In this document: positions 20,401-27,767 of the stretch, one piece after another | How the letters are laid out: the number at the start of each line of letters is the position of its first letter | Numbering within the stretch: position 1 is the first letter of the stretch | Assembly: GCF_012935715.1 (NCBI RefSeq) | Contig: NZ_CP052860.1 | Location: forward strand, 5,642,001 to 5,706,000 | Length of the DNA: 64,000 bases | Source of the DNA: Pseudomonas sp. ADAK13 | GTDB lineage: Bacteria; Pseudomonadota; Gammaproteobacteria; Pseudomonadales; Pseudomonadaceae | Direction: 5' to 3' | Notes under the pieces: generated by a model | Seen by the model: the letters and a program-made list of their open reading frames with translations, nothing else | The model's database searches: none | What the model was told of the DNA's origin: nothing | Program-made: the position numbers and the translations under genes

Positions 20401-20650
20401 ACTGCGAGGACATGTACAGCATGTTCTCGACGCCGGTGATCGCTTGCTCCAGCGGGGCGGCTACGGTTTCACCGATGACCTTGGGGTTGGCACCCGGGAA
20501 GTTCGCACGTACCACGACGGTCGGCGGCACCACTTCCGGGTATTCGCTGATCGGCAGCTGGAACAGCGAGATCGCACCCGCGATCAGGATCAGCAGCGAG
20601 AGCACCGCTGCGAAGATCGGCCGCGAAATGAAGAACTTGGAAAAATTCAT
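17471..20650 (-). CDS. mexF: MexF, RND multidrug efflux transporter
   Basis: A 1059-residue RND (HAE-1) pump with twelve membrane segments and two large periplasmic loops. The start MNFSKFFISRPIFAAVLSLL and the TM4 proton-relay segment GIVVDDAIVVVENVER are typical. Residue-level similarity to P. aeruginosa MexF is high by eye over the whole length (for example GPIIATALVLCAVFIP and PPPPVQGLGTIGGFRLQ). In P. aeruginosa MexEF-OprN exports chloramphenicol, fluoroquinolones, trimethoprim and quorum-sensing precursors. The proton-driven pump sits in the inner membrane and is joined to OprN by MexE. It starts 15 bases after mexE ends. Confidence 0.96.
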   Translation of the reverse strand: MNFSKFFISRPIFAAVLSLLILIAGAISLFQLPISEYPEVVPPTVVVRANFPGANPKVIGETVAAPLEQAITGVENMLYMSSQSTADGKLTLTITFALGTDLDNAQVQVQNRVTRTQPKLPEEVTRIGITVDKASPDLTMVVHLTSPDKRYDMLYLSNYALLNVKDELARLGGVGDVQLFGMGDYSLRVWLDPNKTASRNLTATDVVTAIREQNRQVAAGALGAQPAPNATSFQLSVNTQGRLVTEEEFENIIIRSGDNGEITRLKDIARVELGSSQYALRSLLNNQPAVAIPIFQRPGSNAIQISNEVRDKMAELKKSFPEGMDFSIVYDPTIFVRGSIEAVVHTLFEALILVVLVVILFLQTWRASIIPLVAVPVSLIGTFAVMHLFGFSLNALSLFGLVLAIGIVVDDAIVVVENVERNIELGLEPFPATEKAMSEVTGPIIATALVLCAVFIPAAFISGLTGQFYKQFALTIAISTVISAFNSLTLSPALAAVLLKGHNAPKDGFSKFLDKLLGGWLFKPFNRFFDKASHGYVGTVRRVIRGSGIALFLYAGLMVLTWLGFAHTPTGFVPAQDKQYLVAFAQLPDAASLDRTEDVIKRMSDIALKQPGVESAVAFPGLSINGFTNSPNSGIVFVTLKPFDERKDPSMSAGAIAGALNGKYSSIQEAYMAIFPPPPVQGLGTIGGFRLQVEDRGNLGYDELYKEVQNIITKSRTTPELFGLFTSYTVNVPQVDAAIDREKAKTHGVAISDIFDTLQIYLGSLYANDFNRFGRTYQVNVQADQQFRLDEDQIGQLKVRNNKGEMIPLATFIKVSDTSGPDRVMHYNGFITAEINGNAAPGYSSGQAQAAIEKLLKDELPNGMTYEWTDLTYQQILSGNTALFVFPLCVLLAFLVLAAQYESWSLPLAVILIVPMTLLSAITGVIISGGDNNIFTQIGLIVLVGLACKNAILIVEFAKDKQQEGLDPLAAVLEACRLRLRPILMTSFAFIMGVVPLVLSSGAGAEMRHAMGVAVFSGMIGVTFFGLLLTPVFYVLIRRFVERGEARKAAKALKLETQQ

Positions 20651-20665
20651 CTTGAGTTGTATCCC

Positions 20666-21907
20666 TTAACCGCGTGGAGTCGCGACACTGGCGAGCTTGG
20701 GCGCGGCTTTATCCGGCGCCACTTGCTCCAGGTTGCTGGCTTCAAGCGCTTGTCGTTGTTGTGCCAAGGCGGCGAGGGTTTCCTTGCTGGCCATCGGGAT
20801 GGTTTCCGGCGCAACCGGCGACCCCGGGCGAACGCGCTGCAGGCCCTTGACGATGATCGTGTCGTCCTTGTTCAGGCCGCTGCGCACGATGCGCAAGCCT
20901 TCGATCTTCGGCCCCAGTTCCACGGCGCGATAGGCGGGCTTGTCGCCTTCCATCACCAGTACGAACTTCTTGCCAAGGTCAGTGCCCACGGCTTCATCGT
21001 TGATCAGTACGGCGGAGTAGGTGCCGCTGCCGACCAGCTTCAAGCGGGCATACAGGCCAGGGGTGTATTCACCCTTGCTGTTGTCGAACACGGCGCGACC
21101 GCGAATGGTGCCGGTGGCCGGGTTGACCTGGTTGTCGACGAAGTTCATCTGGCCCAGGTGCGGGTTGCCGTCTTCATTGGACAGGCCCAGGTACACCGGG
21201 GTGGTGGCGCCACGGCGACCCTGGCGTGCGAGTTCGGTGTACTTGAGGTACACGCGCTCATCGGCGTCGAAGTAGGCGTAGACCTTGTCGGTGGACACCA
21301 CGCTGGTCAGCGCGGTGACATCGGCGGTCACCAGGTTGCCGGCGGTGATCTCGGCACGGCTGACACGGCCGCTGATGGGCGAGGTGACGCGGGTGAAGCT
21401 CAGGTTCAGCTTGGCCAGGTCCAACTGCGCCTGGATCCCGGCCACCGTGGCGTGGGCTTCCTGGGCGGCGGTGGTGCGCGAGTCGGCCAGTTCGGCGGAG
21501 ATCGCATTGCTCTGGCGCAGGCGTTCGCCGCGCTGGGCTTCGTTATCGCTGCGGGTGGCGGCGGCCTTGGTTTGGGCAAGTTGTGCTTCGAGGCGGCGCA
21601 CTTCAGCCTGGAACGGACGCGGGTCGATCTGGAACAGCAGGTCGCCTTTCTTGACCAGTGCGCCTTCGGTAAAGGCTACCTGATCGATCTGGCCCGACAC
21701 GCGCGGACGAATCTGCACGGTTTCCGGTGCTTCGAGGCGGCCGGTGAACTCGTCCCACTCGTTGACCGGTTGTTCCAGCACCTTGGCCACGCTGACGTGG
21801 CTCGGTGGCATGGCGGCCGCTTGTTCTGGGGTCTTGCCGCACGCGCTCATCACCATCACGGCCAAAATGGCCAGGGGATAGCGCAAATGTTTGAGTGACT
21901 GTTCCAT
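20666..21907 (-). CDS. mexE: MexE, periplasmic adaptor of the MexEF-OprN efflux pump
   Basis: A 413-residue membrane-fusion protein with a lipoprotein signal (AILAVMVMSAC, lipid Cys near residue 23). The lipoyl/barrel-sandwich halves (VSGQIDQVAFTEGALVKKGD and SPISGRVSRAEITAGNLV) flank an alpha-helical hairpin; beta-barrel and membrane-proximal domains follow. It connects MexF to OprN. I chose the ATG at 21907 (MEQSLKH), which matches the MexE N-terminus; an ATG three codons earlier (21916) is possible. Neither has a strong ribosome-binding site. First gene of mexEF-oprN. The usual regulator genes mexS/mexT are not adjacent but lie at 49-51 kb. Confidence 0.94.
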   Translation of the reverse strand: MEQSLKHLRYPLAILAVMVMSACGKTPEQAAAMPPSHVSVAKVLEQPVNEWDEFTGRLEAPETVQIRPRVSGQIDQVAFTEGALVKKGDLLFQIDPRPFQAEVRRLEAQLAQTKAAATRSDNEAQRGERLRQSNAISAELADSRTTAAQEAHATVAGIQAQLDLAKLNLSFTRVTSPISGRVSRAEITAGNLVTADVTALTSVVSTDKVYAYFDADERVYLKYTELARQGRRGATTPVYLGLSNEDGNPHLGQMNFVDNQVNPATGTIRGRAVFDNSKGEYTPGLYARLKLVGSGTYSAVLINDEAVGTDLGKKFVLVMEGDKPAYRAVELGPKIEGLRIVRSGLNKDDTIIVKGLQRVRPGSPVAPETIPMASKETLAALAQQRQALEASNLEQVAPDKAAPKLASVATPRG

Positions 21908-21991
21908 GAGGTGCATCCGCCAATGTATTTAAGATGGGCGGATCATGCTCGGCGGGGTGCTATCTCAGAAATCGAATGAAACAAAGGTAAC

Positions 21992-22008
21992 TATCATTCG
22001 GAATGATA
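21992..22008. promoter_or_regulatory. Perfect 8-1-8 palindrome upstream of mexE (operator candidate)
   Basis: TATCATTC-G-GAATGATA is a perfect inverted repeat about 85 bases before the mexE start. The arm orientation (ATCATT then AATGAT) is opposite to the centre of a Fur box, so I do not call it Fur. It is a candidate operator for a dimeric regulator of mexEF-oprN. Confidence 0.45.
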
Positions 22009-22054
22009 TAAGCGTAAAGCGAGCCCTCTAGGATGGGGGTTTCGTTAGGGAGCT

Positions 22055-22069
22055 ATCAATAGCGTTGAT
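22055..22069 (-). promoter_or_regulatory. Nod-box-like MexT site candidate upstream of mexE
   Basis: On the minus strand this reads ATCAACGCTATTGAT, an ATC-N9-GAT element with a perfect 5-5 inverted repeat, the core form of LysR nod-box sites bound by MexT. It lies about 150 bases upstream of mexE, in the gap between mexE and the next gene. The published MexT consensus, as I recall it (ATCA-N5-GTCGAT-N4-ACYAT), is only partly matched. Confidence 0.4.
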
Positions 22070-22132
22070 GACAAAGGACTGTTGCGCAAGATGCAAGGAA
22101 CAGCGCGCCGTGCAAACTGTCTAGGGTGGTTG

Positions 22133-22543
22133 CTATTCGAATGTGCACAGCGTGGGGTTGGTTGCCTTGCATTCGTTTCCTGTCCAGGCGCTGCCAACAG
22201 GCTTGGCGTTGGCTTGGTTTTTCAGGGTCATGCTCACCGGCTCATGGTTCTGATCGAGGTAGTGGCATGCCACAGACGACTGACCCTGGCTGCTTTGGAT
22301 CACCGCCTTTTCGAACTGGACCTGGTGCAGGTCCTTCTGCTCTGTCATCGGGTTTTGCCCGGTCCATTGCTGACCGCCCGGGCCGGACGCGTTGTAGGCA
22401 ACCACTTCGCCAGACGGCGTCTTTTTGAAAGCATCTTTAAGGGCATTGGTGGGCGGGCAGGCGCCAGCCCCAGCATAGGCGTTGCCCACCAGCGCCATCA
22501 GGGTAATCACGAGGGCTGAGGTTTTCTTGAGCTGCCTATTCAT
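22133..22543 (-). CDS. Small secreted Cys-containing protein, unknown function
   Basis: A 136-residue protein with a signal peptide (after MNRQLKKTSALVITLMALVG, cleavage near AYA). The mature part is about 112 residues and has four cysteines (ACPP, ACHY, NECK, TLCTFE), which could form two disulfides in the periplasm. The arrangement recalls small Pseudomonas secreted proteins of the DUF3757 kind, but I cannot confirm the family. AGGAG lies eight bases before the ATG at 22543, which decides the start over the GTG three bases earlier. It sits upstream of mexE on the same strand; the 225-base gap with regulatory sites suggests a separate transcript. Confidence 0.72.
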   Translation of the reverse strand: MNRQLKKTSALVITLMALVGNAYAGAGACPPTNALKDAFKKTPSGEVVAYNASGPGGQQWTGQNPMTEQKDLHQVQFEKAVIQSSQGQSSVACHYLDQNHEPVSMTLKNQANAKPVGSAWTGNECKATNPTLCTFE

Positions 22544-22611
22544 CACGCGTGCTCCTGATCTTGAGAAACCGTGACGTGAAGACTAGCCCAAACCGGTAAC
22601 GCCGGACGCTG

Positions 22612-22998
22612 TTAAATCCACACGTCGTTGATCGCGGTGCGCTCCCCACCTTCCGTGCCGGTGTTCAACACACCGCAGGGCTCGATCAACAGCAACTTCA
22701 CCTCACCCAATGCGTGCGGCTTGTGCTCGACGCCTTTGGGCACCACGTACATTTCCCCTTGGCCGATCGTCACGGCGCCATCGCGAAAGTCGATGCGCAG
22801 CGTGCCCTCCAGCACGATAAAGGTTTCATCGGTGTCGGCGTGGTCGTGCCAGATGAAGTCCCCTTCAATCTTCACCACCTTGAACTGGTAGTCGTTCATT
22901 TGCGCGACGACCTTGGGCGCCCATTGCTCGCTGAACAGGGCGTATTTGCTGGCGAAGTTGATCGGTGTGTAATTCGTCGAGGTGGAGGTGGCAGGCAT
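22612..22998 (-). CDS. Cupin-domain protein
   Basis: A 128-residue single-domain cupin. The metal-binding motif is clear: [11 protein letters not shown] near residues 50-60 (H, H, E ligands), and the second motif is GVEHKPHA (H ligand). Such small cupins bind a divalent metal and act as isomerases, dioxygenases or sugar/ligand binders; no substrate can be named. I chose the ATG at 22998 over an upstream TTG. No obvious partner gene; it lies alone between the secreted protein and the divergent sugar importer. Confidence 0.8.
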   Translation of the reverse strand: MPATSTSTNYTPINFASKYALFSEQWAPKVVAQMNDYQFKVVKIEGDFIWHDHADTDETFIVLEGTLRIDFRDGAVTIGQGEMYVVPKGVEHKPHALGEVKLLLIEPCGVLNTGTEGGERTAINDVWI

Positions 22999-23265
22999 TT
23001 GGAGGTTCCAGGGTTTCAATAGGTCGGAGCCCTAAGTTAGGCGCATCGGTCCCGCCGGATATTGAATGATCGTGCAGCGCGCAACGCTGGGGTGTGGACG
23101 CAACTGTTGGCTGGGCAACAGCAGTCGGACAGTTGTGGTTTGCGCGGGACAGCGCAATACCGAGTGTTGTTTTCATCCAGTTGATTTTATTGATATTTAT
23201 TTGTGGCACGGGCTCTGCAACACACACAGGTGAACCCTTTCACCCGTCGCTCAGCGGAGCCTTGT

Positions 23266-24252
23266 ATGCCTTGCACCTTTTTCTCGCGTTCACGTTTCAT
23301 CTGGCTGGGCGCAGCGCTCTTGCTGGGCCACGCCGCCATCTCCCAGGCCGCCGAGGGCGATGACGCGGTGCCGTCCCTGGCCGGCAAGCGCATTGCCGTG
23401 AGCATGACCGGCACCAGTCACTATTTCGATATCAAGGCCTTCCAGGCACAGGTCGACGAGATCAAGCGCCTCGGCGGCACGCCCATCACCCTGGATGCCG
23501 GGCGCAATGACAAGAACCTGGTGACCCAGCTGCAAACCGTGGTCACCCAGAAACCCGATGCCGTGATCCAGACCCTTGGCACCCTCAGCGTGATCGACCC
23601 GTGGCTCAAGCGCATCAGCAAGGCCGGCATTCCGCTGTTCACCATCGACGCGCCTTCGCAGTACAGCCTCAACAACACCACCTCCGATAACGTCGCCACC
23701 GGCAAGGCCCTGGCCGACCAGTTGATCAAGGACGCCGGTGGCAAGGGCAAGATCCTGGTGTTCAACGGCTTCTATGGCGTGCCGGTGTGCGCGATTCGCT
23801 ACGACCAGTTGAAGCTGGCGCTCAAGGATCACCCGCAACTGGAGATCATCCAGCCGGAGCTGCGGGATGTGATTCCCAACACGGTGCAGGATGCCTATTC
23901 CCAAGTGTCCGCCTTGCTCAACAAGTACCCGGCCGGCAGCGTCTCGGCGATCTGGGCGGCGTGGGACATTCCGCAACTCGGCGCGAGCAAGGCGCTGATC
24001 GATGCCAAGCGCACCGAGATCAAGACCTATGGCGTGGACGGCACGCCTGAAGTGCTGGAACTGCTTGGCCAGGCGAACTCGCCGGTGGGCGCGGTGGTGG
24101 CCCAACAACCGGCGCTGATCGGCAAGACCGCGGTGCAGAACGTCGCCCGTTACCTGGCCGGGCAGCGGGACCTGCCCAAGGAAACCCATGTACCGACGTT
24201 GCTGACCACTGCTGCCAACCTGGCGCAGGTCCAGCAATTGCGGGGTGATTGA
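23266..24252 (+). CDS. Sugar ABC importer, periplasmic binding protein (RbsB-type)
   Basis: A 328-residue periplasmic binding protein of the ribose/galactose family (Peripla_BP_4). A signal peptide (RFIWLGAALLLGHAAISQA) is followed by a type I fold: KRIAVSMTGTSHYFDIKAF at the first strand, DAVIQTLGTLSVIDPWLKRI, then PLFTIDAPSQYSLNNTTSDN, the hinge-region signature. I chose the ATG at 23266 because CGGAG precedes it and the signal peptide starts there. It captures an unidentified sugar or polyol and delivers it to the permease pair encoded downstream. Its stop overlaps the ATPase start (TGATG, 24250-24254). Confidence 0.9.
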   Translation: MPCTFFSRSRFIWLGAALLLGHAAISQAAEGDDAVPSLAGKRIAVSMTGTSHYFDIKAFQAQVDEIKRLGGTPITLDAGRNDKNLVTQLQTVVTQKPDAVIQTLGTLSVIDPWLKRISKAGIPLFTIDAPSQYSLNNTTSDNVATGKALADQLIKDAGGKGKILVFNGFYGVPVCAIRYDQLKLALKDHPQLEIIQPELRDVIPNTVQDAYSQVSALLNKYPAGSVSAIWAAWDIPQLGASKALIDAKRTEIKTYGVDGTPEVLELLGQANSPVGAVVAQQPALIGKTAVQNVARYLAGQRDLPKETHVPTLLTTAANLAQVQQLRGD

Positions 24253-25787
24253 TGGCGGCGTTGCACCTGCAACATCTGCGCAAACGCTTCGGCGCCACCC
24301 TGGCGCTGGATGATGCGAGCCTGAAAGTCGAGCGCGGCACCATTCACGGCCTGGTGGGCGAGAACGGTGCCGGCAAGTCGACCTTGATCAAGGTGTTGGC
24401 GGGTATCCATAAGGCGGATTCGGGGCAGGTGAGCATTGACGGCCAGTCGTACGCCTCGCTCTCGCCGCGCCAGGTGGACGCGCTGGGTGTGCAGTTCATT
24501 CATCAGGAGCGGCTGTTGCCGGCGAGTTTCACCGTGGGCGAAGCGCTGTTCTTCGGGCATGAGTTGCGCCGGGGCCCGTTTGTCGATCGGCGGCGGCAAC
24601 AGCGCGAAGCCGAGCGCTTGCTGGCGGACTATTTTGAACTGCAACTGCCGGCCGGCGCACTGGTCGGCGAGCTGAACAGCGCTGAACGCCAGGTGCTGCA
24701 AATCACCCGGGCGTTGATTCGCCAGCCGAAGATCCTGGTGTTCGACGAGCCCAGCGTGGCCCTGGTCAAGCGTGAAGTCGATCAACTGCTGCGGATCGTC
24801 AAGCGTCTGCGGGACCAGGGGTTGTCGATCCTCTACATTTCCCACTATCTGCAGGAAATCGACAGCCTCTGTGATGAGGTGACGGTATTGCGCAATGGCC
24901 GCGATGTGGCGGTGGTGCAGCCGCGGCACACCTCCAGCGCGCAGATTGCGCGGTTGATGGTCAATCGCGACGTCCAGGAGATGTACCCCAAGGCGCAGGT
25001 CGAGCCCGGCGAGCCATTGCTGCAAGTGCGCGGGCTGAACCTGGCCCGGCGCTACCGGCAGGTCGACCTGGAACTGCGCCGGGGCGAAATCGTCGGCCTG
25101 ACCGGGCTGGTCGGCTCGGGGGCCAAGGATTTGCTCAAGACCCTGTTTGGCGTGGTGCGTGCCGACAGCGGCAGCATTCATCTGGAAGGGCGTTTGTTGC
25201 GCCTGCGTTCCCCTGGCGACGCCATCGCCCAGGGGATTGCCCTGGTGCCGGAAGAGCGCCGCAGCCAGGGGATTTCACCGCTGCTCTCGGTGCTGGAAAA
25301 CCTCACGCTTGCTGGCCTTGAGCGCTTCAGTCGCTGGGGTGTGCTGAGCAAACGCCAGGAACAGGCCGAAAGCCTGCGGCTGATCCATGAATTGGCAATC
25401 AAGGCGCCGGGCCCGCAGGCAGCGGTCCGCCAGTTGAGCGGCGGCAACCAGCAGAAGGTTGCCTTGGGCAAATGGCTGAGCCGGCGCTCGGCGGTGTACC
25501 TGCTGGATGAGCCGTGCGTGGGGGTGGATGTCGGCGCCAAAGTCGAAATTTATCGCCTGATCGGGCGTCTGGTGGAAGAGGGCGCTGCGGTGCTGGTGTT
25601 GTCCTCTGACCTGCCGGAGCTGCTGGGCATTTGCGACCGCATCCTGGTGTTGCACCGAGGCGAGATTGCCGGCGAATTCCAGGCCGGTGAGGCGGACAGT
25701 GATCAACTGCTGGCGTGTGCGACGGGCGCGGTGCTACCCACCGCATCCGTACCGGTGAAACAGGAGGTGGCGCATGTCCCTGCTTGA
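24252..25787 (+). CDS. Sugar ABC importer, double ATPase (RbsA/MglA-type)
   Basis: A 511-residue protein with two ABC ATPase domains. The first has an intact Walker A (GENGAGKST near 34-42) and Walker B (ILVFDEPS), but its signature region reads LNSAERQ rather than LSGGQ. The second has an altered Walker A (GLVGSGAKDLLK) with an intact signature LSGGNQQKVALGKWL and Walker B (VYLLDEPCVGVD). One normal and one degenerate nucleotide site is usual in this family. It energizes the sugar importer and overlaps the first permease gene by 14 bases (25774-25787). Confidence 0.94.
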   Translation: MAALHLQHLRKRFGATLALDDASLKVERGTIHGLVGENGAGKSTLIKVLAGIHKADSGQVSIDGQSYASLSPRQVDALGVQFIHQERLLPASFTVGEALFFGHELRRGPFVDRRRQQREAERLLADYFELQLPAGALVGELNSAERQVLQITRALIRQPKILVFDEPSVALVKREVDQLLRIVKRLRDQGLSILYISHYLQEIDSLCDEVTVLRNGRDVAVVQPRHTSSAQIARLMVNRDVQEMYPKAQVEPGEPLLQVRGLNLARRYRQVDLELRRGEIVGLTGLVGSGAKDLLKTLFGVVRADSGSIHLEGRLLRLRSPGDAIAQGIALVPEERRSQGISPLLSVLENLTLAGLERFSRWGVLSKRQEQAESLRLIHELAIKAPGPQAAVRQLSGGNQQKVALGKWLSRRSAVYLLDEPCVGVDVGAKVEIYRLIGRLVEEGAAVLVLSSDLPELLGICDRILVLHRGEIAGEFQAGEADSDQLLACATGAVLPTASVPVKQEVAHVPA

Positions 25788-26766
25788 AACGGCTACCCCG
25801 GGTTTGTCCCAGCGATTATGGGTGCTGTTGTTGCGCCGTGGTTCGGTGGGGGTGTTCCTCGCGATCTTGCTGGGGTTTGCCGTCTCTGCGCCGAACTTCC
25901 TGTCGGTGGGCAATATCGCCAATGTGTTCAGCCAGTCGGCGATCCTCGGTGTACTTGCCTTCGGCCTGACCTGCGTGATTATCGGCGGCGGCTCCAACGT
26001 GGTGGCTGGCGGCCTCGACCTGTCACTGGCGGCAAACCTGGGCCTGTGTGCGGCGGTGTTCAGCCGGCTCAACAACGCCGGACTCGACCTTTGGGCCAGC
26101 CTGTTGCTGACCCTGGCCTGCGGCCTGACGGTCGGCCTGCTCAACGGCCTGGCCGTGGTGGTGCTGCGCCTGCCACCCTTGCTCGCGACCCTGGCAAGCA
26201 TGAACGTGCTGGCCGGGCTGGAGCTGGTCCTGACCGAAAACACCGTGGTCTCCACCGACTCGCCGTTGCTCGACCTGCTCAGCGGCGGGACTTGGCTGGG
26301 CGTGCCGGCGCTCGCCTGGGTGTTGCTGGTGACAGCTTTCCTGCTGACGTTGCTGATCCAGCACACCGCCTACGGGTTGCGCCTGCATGCCGTCGGCGAA
26401 TATCCACACGCTGCCGAGGCCGCCGGGATTCGGGTGCCGGCCTATGTGCTTTCCAGCTATTTGCTGTCGGGGCTGTGTGCAGCGGTGGCAGCCTTGTGTT
26501 CAGCCGCCTTTTTCAGCGGCAGCACCACGGGCTCCGGCGACATGCTGTTGTCGGTGGTGGCGATCGCTTTTCTCGGGGTGGTGTTTTCCCGGCGACTGGT
26601 GGCGAGCATTCCCGGCACCTTGCTGGCGACCTTGTTGATCGGTTTTTTGATCAACGGATTTCAGTTGCTTAACCTGTCGAGCTTCTGGGTCAACGGTGTG
26701 CAGGGCGTGCTGATTCTGCTGGTGGTCGCGGCCTCCAGCGCATTGAACCGGGGAGAGCGGTCATGA
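25774..26766 (+). CDS. Sugar ABC importer, permease 1 (RbsC-type)
   Basis: A 330-residue integral membrane protein with eight to ten hydrophobic segments (BPD_transp_2 family). Motif GGGSNVVAGGLDLSLAANLG corresponds to the 'GGIDLSVG' substrate-channel motif, and HAVGEYPHAAEAAGIRV to the EAA-like coupling helix (usual form GxNxxAARxSGI). It pairs with the different permease encoded next, so the channel is probably a heterodimer, as in LsrCD rather than RbsC2. The end overlaps permease 2 by ATGA. Confidence 0.92.
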   Translation: MSLLETATPGLSQRLWVLLLRRGSVGVFLAILLGFAVSAPNFLSVGNIANVFSQSAILGVLAFGLTCVIIGGGSNVVAGGLDLSLAANLGLCAAVFSRLNNAGLDLWASLLLTLACGLTVGLLNGLAVVVLRLPPLLATLASMNVLAGLELVLTENTVVSTDSPLLDLLSGGTWLGVPALAWVLLVTAFLLTLLIQHTAYGLRLHAVGEYPHAAEAAGIRVPAYVLSSYLLSGLCAAVAALCSAAFFSGSTTGSGDMLLSVVAIAFLGVVFSRRLVASIPGTLLATLLIGFLINGFQLLNLSSFWVNGVQGVLILLVVAASSALNRGERS

Positions 26767-27737
26767 GTCGGGTCACAGCGTTAAAGGTGCAAGGCGGCTG
26801 GCGTTCGCTGTTGCCCCTGACGTTGCCGCTGGTATTCGTGGCAATCGTGCTGGTGTTTGCCTGGCAGGCGCCCGCATTCCTCAGTGGCGGCAACCTGAAA
26901 AGCCTGGTGCTGAACAACTTCGTGCTGCTGGCGATTGTCGCCATCGGCATGACCTACGCGGTAGCGGCCGGTGGTATTGATTTGTCGGTAGGCACCGCGC
27001 TGGATTTCGCCAGCTTCAGCTTCGTGGTGTTGCTGAATGCCGGGCACGGGTTGGGTGTTGCGATTGCTGGCGCGTTGGCCGCCGGGTTGCTGGTCGGGCT
27101 GTTCAATGCCGGGTTGATCGCGGGGCTGCGGATCAGTCCGTTCCTGGCAACCCTGGGCACCTTGTTTATCGGCACCAGTGCCCAGCAGTTGCTCTCGGAC
27201 GGCGGCCAGCCGATCTACATCGCCCAAGGCTTCAAGCCCGAGCTGGCGAGCTTCAGCCTGTTGGGCGTGCCCTTGCCGTTATTGATCGTGCTGGTATTGG
27301 CCGTGGTCTACGGCTTGTTGCTGGCCCGTGGACGCCTGGGGCGCGAACTGCTGGCCCAGGGCACCCAGCCGTTGCTGGCGTATTACTCGGGGCTGTCGGT
27401 GCGGCGCATCGTCACCACCACGGTGCTGGCGGCGGCGCTGGCGTGCGCGGTGGCGGGGATTCTGCTCAGTTCGACGGTAAGCGCGTATGTGCCGTTGTCG
27501 GGCAATGCGTTCCTGCTGAACGCGATTGGCGCGGTGTTTATCGGCACCACCCTGAATCGGCAAGGTCGGGCGAATATCCCGGGCACGCTGCTGGGGGTGC
27601 TGTTTATCAATGTCATCGCCAATGGCTTGCTGTTGATCGGCTGGAATTTCTACTGGCAGCAGGTAGCCACCGGTGTGCTGATTTTTGTGGTGCTGGCCTT
27701 CAGTTTTATCAGCCGCAGGATTGCGCAGAACACCTGA
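26763..27737 (+). CDS. Sugar ABC importer, permease 2 (RbsC-type)
   Basis: A 324-residue membrane protein of the same family as the preceding gene, with a canonical AAGGIDLSVGTALDFAS motif. Its coupling-helix region is divergent: LLAQGTQPLLAYYSGLSVRRI replaces the usual GGNxxAARLSGI pattern. The two permeases therefore differ in the parts that touch the ATPase, consistent with an asymmetric transporter. Last gene of the importer; no catabolic enzyme or LacI regulator is attached, so the sugar cannot be guessed from context. A palindromic hairpin follows. Confidence 0.92.
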   Translation: MSRVTALKVQGGWRSLLPLTLPLVFVAIVLVFAWQAPAFLSGGNLKSLVLNNFVLLAIVAIGMTYAVAAGGIDLSVGTALDFASFSFVVLLNAGHGLGVAIAGALAAGLLVGLFNAGLIAGLRISPFLATLGTLFIGTSAQQLLSDGGQPIYIAQGFKPELASFSLLGVPLPLLIVLVLAVVYGLLLARGRLGRELLAQGTQPLLAYYSGLSVRRIVTTTVLAAALACAVAGILLSSTVSAYVPLSGNAFLLNAIGAVFIGTTLNRQGRANIPGTLLGVLFINVIANGLLLIGWNFYWQQVATGVLIFVVLAFSFISRRIAQNT

Positions 27738-27756
27738 GGCGCGGCGCCCCAGGTGT
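27730..27756. terminator. Near-perfect 27-base palindrome at a convergent gene end
   Basis: Arms ACACCTG and CAGGTGT (7 bp) enclose GGCGC-G-GCGCC, with a single mismatched pair between them. It spans the stop of sugar permease 2 and faces the 3' end of the DUF1989 gene. No T-run follows on either strand, so it may be a weak bidirectional terminator or an mRNA 3'-end stabiliser. Confidence 0.5.
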
Positions 27757-27767
27757 GCATCTGGCCG

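Noticed and set aside
19490..21898. Very long open frame (802 codons) on the plus strand, antisense to mexE and mexF
   Set aside because: The minus-strand frame encodes the complete, recognisable pump; the plus-strand frame is open only because GC-rich codons leave few stops. It has low-complexity, histidine/arginine/glycine-rich translation with no domain.
21992..22008. Perfect palindrome considered as a Fur box for mexE
   Set aside because: The arm order is ATCATT then AATGAT, opposite to the Fur core (AATGAT then ATCATT), and the pump is not an iron gene. Kept only as an unassigned operator candidate.
24252..25787. Degenerate Walker motifs of the sugar ATPase considered as signs of a pseudogene
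   Set aside because: Asymmetric active sites are normal in RbsA/MglA-type double ATPases, and the frame is intact.
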